Assembly (NCBI RefSeq): GCF_041081105.1
Contig: NZ_CP163528.1
Location: forward strand, 1,674,001 to 1,738,000
Source: Promicromonospora sp. Populi
Lineage (GTDB): Bacteria > Actinomycetota > Actinomycetes > Actinomycetales > Cellulomonadaceae
DNA length: 64,000 nucleotides
Direction of reading: 5' to 3'
Shown here: positions 59,464 to 64,000 of the stretch, in pieces
How the letters are laid out: the number at the start of each line of letters is the position of its first letter
How positions within the stretch are numbered: the first letter of the stretch is position 1
Made by a program: the position numbers and the translations under genes
Notes under the pieces: generated by a model
The model's input: the letters and a program-made list of their open reading frames with translations, nothing else
What the model was told of the DNA's origin: nothing
The model's database searches: none

Positions 59464-60116
59464 CGGCGTCGTTGACGCCACAGGAGCGCTGCTCCGCCCG
59501 CTAGGACGCCAGCGGCCAGGACGCCGGCCGCACCGTACGTGACCAGGGGGTCGCGCGCCTCGGGGTCGCCGGAGGTAGCGCTGGTCTCCTCGGGGTCGCC
59601 GGTCGCCTCGGGTTCGCCGGTCGCCTCGGGTTCCCCGGCAGTCACGACCACGACCGGCGCCGGCCGGTCGAGCGCGTCGTGGCCCTCCGCGTGCTCGGCG
59701 ACCTCGGTCCAGGCGGCCTCGCCCTCCACGCACTGCTGGACAACCGGGAAGACGAGCGTCGCGCCGACGTCGTCGGGCAGGCGTACGGAGAACTCGACCT
59801 CGGCGTGCTCCCCGTCCGGGAGTGGCTCTTCGGTCGTCCAGGTCAGGCTGTCCGCGGTCTGGTCGACCGCCCAGCGGTCCGTGCCGGAGGCGGTCGCGTC
59901 CACGACCTCCTCGGGCATCCGGATGGAAATCGCGGTCGTGGCGGACTCCTCGCAGCCGTGCGGGATCTCGACGCTCAGGACGGCCGTTGCGCCCGCCGCG
60001 GTGGTGGACGGCGTGATCGTCACGTGGGCCATCGCCGACGTCGCCCCGAGAGCCACGAGGCCGGCTGCGGAGATCCCGGACAGGGTCACGCGGCGCACGA
60101 CAGTCCTGCGGTTCAT
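59460..60116 (-). CDS. YcnI/DUF1775 copper-binding exported protein
   Basis: The 218-residue protein has a signal peptide whose cleavage exposes AHVTITPSTTAAGATAVLSV, so the mature N-terminal His can bind copper as in YcnI. The domain continues with PHGCEESATTAISIRMPEEV and a Cys in VVQQCVEGEAAWTEV. A GEPEATGEPEATGDPEETSA linker and one C-terminal membrane helix anchor it. YcnI and CopCD form a copper-handling pair; translation is coupled through GTGA. Confidence 0.92.
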   Translation of the reverse strand: MNRRTVVRRVTLSGISAAGLVALGATSAMAHVTITPSTTAAGATAVLSVEIPHGCEESATTAISIRMPEEVVDATASGTDRWAVDQTADSLTWTTEEPLPDGEHAEVEFSVRLPDDVGATLVFPVVQQCVEGEAAWTEVAEHAEGHDALDRPAPVVVVTAGEPEATGEPEATGDPEETSATSGDPEARDPLVTYGAAGVLAAGVLAGGAALLWRQRRR

Positions 60117-60182
60117 GAACGACTCCCCGACGTTGGAGGTGGCTCGCACACCAAATCAGCCTGCTGAACCCCTGTCAAGAAT

Positions 60183-60240
60183 GTGAACTGGTATCTTGGT
60201 TCACGTCACTGAATCAAGGTCGCCTCCGTGAACTGATATC
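60183..60240. promoter_or_regulatory. GTGAAC half-site repeats in the ycnI/tautomerase promoter
   Basis: GTGAACTGGTATC (60183-60195) recurs as GTGAACTGATATC (60228-60240). GTTCAC (60199-60204) is the inverted half of the first copy, giving GTGAAC-N10-GTTCAC. The arrangement in this divergent promoter suggests a shared repressor; no CsoR-type copper box was seen. Confidence 0.5.
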
Positions 60241-60271
60241 TGTGCGGGGCGACCATCTCCGGAGGGAAGAC

Positions 60272-60496
60272 ATGCCCAACATCACCGTCGAGCTGCTTCG
60301 CGGCCGCACCGTCGAGCAGCGTCGCGACTTCGCCAAGGCCGTGGCGGACAGCGCCGTCGAGATCCTGGGCGCACGCCGCCAGGACGTCCGCATGGTCTTC
60401 CAAGAGATCACCCCCGACATCGTCGCCAACGGTGGCGTGCTCGCCAGCGAGGACGAGAGCCGCGCGGGCGTGGTCGCCGCGCTGGCCGACGACTGA
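60272..60496 (+). CDS. 4-oxalocrotonate tautomerase family protein
   Basis: The 74-residue protein begins MPNITVELLRGRTVEQRRDF, leaving Pro1 after Met removal as the catalytic base, and continues with AVADSAVEILGARRQDVRMV and FQEITPDIVANGGVLASEDE. It resembles YusQ-like 4-OT proteins. GGAGGGAAG precedes the ATG. It catalyses keto-enol tautomerisation of an unknown substrate. Confidence 0.88.
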   Translation: MPNITVELLRGRTVEQRRDFAKAVADSAVEILGARRQDVRMVFQEITPDIVANGGVLASEDESRAGVVAALADD

Positions 60497-60508
60497 CGGC
60501 CGACTCCC

Positions 60509-60570
60509 CTTCGAGACCTAGGTTTCTTCGCTTTGAGCGGGTCCAAAGCGAAGAAACCTAGGTCTCGAAG
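60509..60570. terminator. Perfect 27-bp inverted repeat, likely bidirectional terminator
   Basis: A 27-nt arm (60509-60535, starting CTTCGAGACCTAGG) and its exact complement (60544-60570, ending CCTAGGTCTCGAAG) flank the 8-nt loop AGCGGGTC. The arms are richer in A and T than the flanking DNA. It lies 12 bp after the tautomerase stop and 51 bp before the convergent LamG gene stop. Confidence 0.8.
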
Positions 60571-60621
60571 AGAAGGAAGGCGGCGGGGCCCGGAGGATTC
60601 CGGGCTCCCGCCGTCTTTCTG

Positions 60622-63600
60622 CTACTTCGGCCTGAGCGTCACCCTGGTCTCTGCCGCGAGCGCGAGCTCGCTGCCGAGGTAGGTCACCGTCAGCGTCAGG
60701 TCCTTCCCCTTGGGCTGGGCCACCTCGAACCGGGCTCGCCCGTTCTCGATGGTCCCGCGGAGGGTCTGGCCATCCTTGACCGCGAGCCGCACCTCCCCCG
60801 TCACGGGGACCTCGTACGGAGCGCTGAAGGACACGTCGACGATCGCCTTCTTGCCCGACCCCTTCTTCGCGGTGATCTCCATGGTGGGCACCACCTTCTC
60901 CACCACTACCCGCACCTTCGACGACGACGCCCGGTGATCGACGTCGCCCCCGTAGCGCAGGTTCAGGTCGTAGACCCCTGGCTTCAGCGAGGTGGCCGGC
61001 AGGACGAGGGTTCCTCGCCCGTCCGCGATGGTGGCCTCCGCGAGAGCGGTGCCGCCGTCGCTCAGTGTCACCGTCCCCGTGGCCGTGTCAGGTGACACCG
61101 CTACCGAGACCGTGCCCGCCGTGCCGTAGGTGATGGGCAGGGCGACCCCGGCCACCGCCGTCACGGCCGGTGACTTCACCGTGATGGTCACCGTGGCCGG
61201 CGCGGAGCGGTCCTGACCGTCGTCGGCCCGGTAGGTGAAGACGTCCCTGCCGGAGAACCCGTCCTCCGAGGTGTAGGTGAAGGACCCGTCCGCCGCCAGC
61301 GTGACCGTGCCGTTGGCGGGCTGGGTGACCCCGGTGGCGGTCAGCACGTTGCCGTCCGCGTCGGTGTCGTTGGCCAGGACTCCCGGCGCCGGGAGCGTCA
61401 GCGGCTGGCCGCCCACTGCCGCGTAGGCGTCGTTGCCCGCCTCCGGGGCCGTGTTGACCGGTGGCTGCTCCCCCTCCTCCACGGTGATGGTCACCGTCGT
61501 CGCCGCGGACGTCGCTGCGCCGTCGGACGACCGGTAGGTGAACGTGTCCGTGCCGAAGAACCCGGCGTCGGGTGTGTAGGTGAACGAGCCGTCCGCCTGC
61601 ATGACGACGTCGCCGTTGGCCGGCTGCGTGAGTCCGGTCGCCGTCAGGTCGTCGCCGTCGACGTCGGTGTCGTTGCCCAGGAGGCCCGGCGCCTCGATCT
61701 CCAGCCCCTCGTCCTCGACGGTGCCGTAGGCGTCGGCGGCGCCCACCGGGGCCGTGTTGGCCGCCGGCCCGGCGTGCAGATCGCCCACCTGCTCGGCGGT
61801 CAGCTCGTAGCCGAACATCCGGAAGTCGTCGACCAGCCCGTCCCAGCGGGCGTCCGGCCAGCTGGTGCCGCCGATGAGGTTGGTCGTCGTCTGGCCGCCC
61901 ACCCCGACGTCCCCGATGCTGATGGTGAAGTCGTCGCGCGTGGCCTGGAGCTCGCCGTCGAAGTAGATCTTCCCCACCGAACCGCTCTGGGTGAACACCA
62001 CGTGCGTCCACTCGTTCAGCGGCAGGTCGTTGCCCTGGCCCAGGACCAGACGCTCCTGGGCGCTGCCCGGGGTGCCCGGCGCCTTGAACGTCGCGGCAAA
62101 ACCGGTTGCCCCGCTGGTCTGGGTGTTGGACTGCAGCAGGAAGAACGTGTCGGTGCTGCTCCCGATCTGCAGCAGCGGCACCCAGGTGGGCAGCGCGTCC
62201 GGGCGGGCCCAGATCGAGACGCTGAAGTCCTCCTCCATCCCCGCCTCGATGTTGTCGGGCAGCTCGACCTGGTTGCCCGTCGCGGAACCGCCGCCCGGCA
62301 GGTTGACCGCCGCGCCGAACTGCCCGCCGGGGCTCCAGCCGGCCGACCCGGTGAGCGTCGCCGACCCTACGGAACTGTCCAGGCCGGTGTTGGCCGCCGT
62401 CGTGCCCGTGCCCTCGTCGAAGGCGTAGTGGATCGGTGTGCCCTCGCCCGGCGGCGGCCGCTCGACCGTGTGCTGCACGGTCTGTGCGGAGTCGCGCCAC
62501 CCGTCGTCGGCGAGGAAGCGAACCTCCAGGTCGTGCTCGCCTGGCGAGAGCGCGACGTCGGTGAACGACACCGCGCCGTCGGCTACGTCGACCTGCCCGC
62601 CGAAACGGGACCCGTCGACCCACAGCTCGGCTACCCCCGCAGGAGCCCCGCCGGAATCGGCCGCGATGGCGGCCGAGACGGTGACCGGCTCCGCGAACGG
62701 CGACGGGGAGCCCGGCTCGACGGTGACCGTCGTGGTCGTGGCGACCGCGCTGCCGTCGTCGTACAGCGCGGCGATGTCGGCGTCGCCGAGCGTCGAGGAG
62801 TAGACGCGGACGTCGTCCATCAGACCGTCGTAGGCCGGGTCCGGGTAGCCGTTGCGTCCCAGCCAGTTGTTGGCCGTCGGCCCGACGTCGGTCATGTCGA
62901 TCGTCAGGTCGTCGCGGGACGCTATGGGCTCGCCGTTGAGGTAGAGCGTGCCGGTGGCACCCTGCCGGGTGAACGCGACGTGGTTCCACTCGCCCGCCAC
63001 CACGTCCCGGGTGGGCGTGGCGTAGACCCGCTCCTGCAGGGCGGCACCCTTGGCCTTGAACGTCGCCGCCAGCCCGGTGGCACCGGCTGCATTGGTCTGC
63101 ATCTGGATCTGGAAGAAGCTGCCGGCTCCCTCCAGCCCGTCCCCGATGTGGAAGAGGCCGATCCAGTCCGCCTTGGTGTCGGGCCGCACCCAGAACGAAG
63201 TGGTGAAGTCCTCCTCGCCCTGGAGCAGGTTGTCGGGCAGGTCCACCGCGTTGGCGTTGGTTCCGCCGGTGAGGTCGACGGCGCCGCCGTGCACGCCGTT
63301 CTCGCTCCACCCGGTCGCGCCCGTAAGGGTGGCCGCGCCGACCGACGCGTCGGTGCCGGTGTTGGCGGCGCGGGCTCCGTCGCCGTCGTCGAACTCGTAG
63401 TGCACCGGCACGTCGGAGGCGCCGGGGTCGGAGCCGGTGATCACCAGGTCGTCGATCATGACGCCCGCGCCGGAGTCCCCGGCGGAGATGGTCAGGTCCT
63501 GCGACCGTGCGCCGGCGACGAAGGTGCCGACGTACTTGCCGAACCGGCTCTGCGACGAGAGGTCCGTCGCCGCCGTCAGGGTCGTCGACAGGTCACCGAC

Positions 63601-64000
63601 CGAGAGGTTGGCGGTGCCTGGTGCGGCGCCGGCGGACCGGCTGTCGCGGGCGTAACGCAGGGAGAGGCGGTACTCACGGCCCGGGTCGAGGCCCTCAACC
63701 TTGCGGGTCAGGCTGCCCGCGCTGCCCACACCGAGATGGTAACCGGTGCCGCCGAGGCCGCCCTGGCTGGGCGCCGCGGCGCGGACCAGCTGGACCTCGC
63801 TGTCGACCTCCCACGGGGACATCCGGCCGTTGCCGGGCTCGACGTCCACGACCGCAGGCGGGTTGGCCGAGCGCCACTCCGCGGGGATCCGTGGGTACTC
63901 GAGCTGGTCGACCAGGTGCGGGGCCCGGGCGTCCATCTCGACGGTCGGGTCGATCTGGACTATGTCGGCCACCGACGGTGTGCCGTCCTCGTCGAATACG
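60622..64000 (-). CDS. Large secreted LamG/Ig-repeat protein, 5' end outside window
   Basis: The visible 1,126 residues (reading enters from the right edge as VFDEDGTPSVADIVQIDPTV) contain, in order: a carbohydrate-binding-like domain (PGREYRLSLRYARDS, YVGTFVAGARSQDLTISAGD), two LamG domains separated by an Ig-like strand domain (VHYEFDDGDGARAANTGTDA and IHYAFDEGTGTTAANTGLDS start them), two cadherin-like/VCBS repeats (NDTDVDGDDLTATGLTQPAN, NDTDADGNVLTATGVTQPAN), and a final Ig-like domain ending ETRVTLRPK. The catalytic part, if any, lies upstream. The architecture fits an exported glycan-binding or glycosidase protein. Confidence 0.88.
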   Translation of the reverse strand, partial: VFDEDGTPSVADIVQIDPTVEMDARAPHLVDQLEYPRIPAEWRSANPPAVVDVEPGNGRMSPWEVDSEVQLVRAAAPSQGGLGGTGYHLGVGSAGSLTRKVEGLDPGREYRLSLRYARDSRSAGAAPGTANLSVGDLSTTLTAATDLSSQSRFGKYVGTFVAGARSQDLTISAGDSGAGVMIDDLVITGSDPGASDVPVHYEFDDGDGARAANTGTDASVGAATLTGATGWSENGVHGGAVDLTGGTNANAVDLPDNLLQGEEDFTTSFWVRPDTKADWIGLFHIGDGLEGAGSFFQIQMQTNAAGATGLAATFKAKGAALQERVYATPTRDVVAGEWNHVAFTRQGATGTLYLNGEPIASRDDLTIDMTDVGPTANNWLGRNGYPDPAYDGLMDDVRVYSSTLGDADIAALYDDGSAVATTTTVTVEPGSPSPFAEPVTVSAAIAADSGGAPAGVAELWVDGSRFGGQVDVADGAVSFTDVALSPGEHDLEVRFLADDGWRDSAQTVQHTVERPPPGEGTPIHYAFDEGTGTTAANTGLDSSVGSATLTGSAGWSPGGQFGAAVNLPGGGSATGNQVELPDNIEAGMEEDFSVSIWARPDALPTWVPLLQIGSSTDTFFLLQSNTQTSGATGFAATFKAPGTPGSAQERLVLGQGNDLPLNEWTHVVFTQSGSVGKIYFDGELQATRDDFTISIGDVGVGGQTTTNLIGGTSWPDARWDGLVDDFRMFGYELTAEQVGDLHAGPAANTAPVGAADAYGTVEDEGLEIEAPGLLGNDTDVDGDDLTATGLTQPANGDVVMQADGSFTYTPDAGFFGTDTFTYRSSDGAATSAATTVTITVEEGEQPPVNTAPEAGNDAYAAVGGQPLTLPAPGVLANDTDADGNVLTATGVTQPANGTVTLAADGSFTYTSEDGFSGRDVFTYRADDGQDRSAPATVTITVKSPAVTAVAGVALPITYGTAGTVSVAVSPDTATGTVTLSDGGTALAEATIADGRGTLVLPATSLKPGVYDLNLRYGGDVDHRASSSKVRVVVEKVVPTMEITAKKGSGKKAIVDVSFSAPYEVPVTGEVRLAVKDGQTLRGTIENGRARFEVAQPKGKDLTLTVTYLGSELALAAETRVTLRPK

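Overview
The window is high-GC DNA with GTG and TTG starts, ATGA and GTGA gene overlaps, actinobacterial regulatory boxes (LexA, IdeR/DmdR and CebR types) and several secreted polysaccharidases (GH6, GH16, GH81, and a LamG-domain protein running off the right edge). Together these point to a cellulolytic, soil-type actinobacterium. A member of the Cellulomonadaceae or Promicromonosporaceae is my guess from gene content, not a demonstrated placement. No rRNA, tRNA, CRISPR array or insertion sequence was recognised.

Left part (1-21 kb): the tail of a sugar-binding lipoprotein, an MgtC-like protein whose 3' end runs into a decayed gene, DNA polymerase IV under a perfect LexA box, a secreted SGNH hydrolase, and the iron uptake operon efeUOB behind an IdeR/DmdR-type box. 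Then come a 702-residue ECF sigma factor fused to a membrane and extracellular domain, a TetR/DUF1772 pair, a LacI regulator with GH16 and GH6 glucanases, a frameshifted HxlR gene, and a lipoprotein esterase divergent from a TetR gene across two matching palindromes.

Middle (19.7-30.7 kb): about 11 kb of same-strand genes forming an extended Nit1C (nitrilase) cluster. It encodes a radical SAM protein, a GNAT-AIR synthase-like fusion, an MSMEG_0572-type protein, a nitrilase with an intact E-K-C triad, an MSMEG_0569-type flavoprotein, a second nitrilase-fold protein with two of the three catalytic residues replaced by Asp, an MSMEG_0565-type glycosyltransferase, an AMP-forming ligase, a DeoR regulator and an MFS exporter. 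This is the most distinctive system in the window. The order suggests a pathway that hydrolyses a small nitrile (cyanide assimilation has been reported for related clusters) and makes or tailors an unidentified metabolite.

Next (30.8-43 kb): a two-component system read into a predicted redox module (ferric-reductase-like membrane protein, NuoF-like flavoprotein, three-Cys ferredoxin), a secreted RNase followed by a barstar-type inhibitor, a SNF2 helicase, a DUF2975/XRE pair behind a 16-bp perfect palindrome, an HD phosphohydrolase and a GlxA-type regulator. The stretch 43-49.2 kb looks accessory: a DUF4041/T5orf172 protein, two gene remnants, a HAD phosphatase, an XRE regulator and a stand-alone copy of that regulator's C-terminal domain.

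Right part (49.3-64 kb): a fused anthranilate synthase behind a textbook Trp attenuator (leader peptide with tandem Trp and competing hairpins), a GH81 glucanase with a CebR-type box, a DUF222-HNH protein with a LexA-like box, a NUDIX hydrolase, a YcnI-CopCD copper operon, a tautomerase, a perfect 27-bp inverted repeat and the large LamG/Ig protein.
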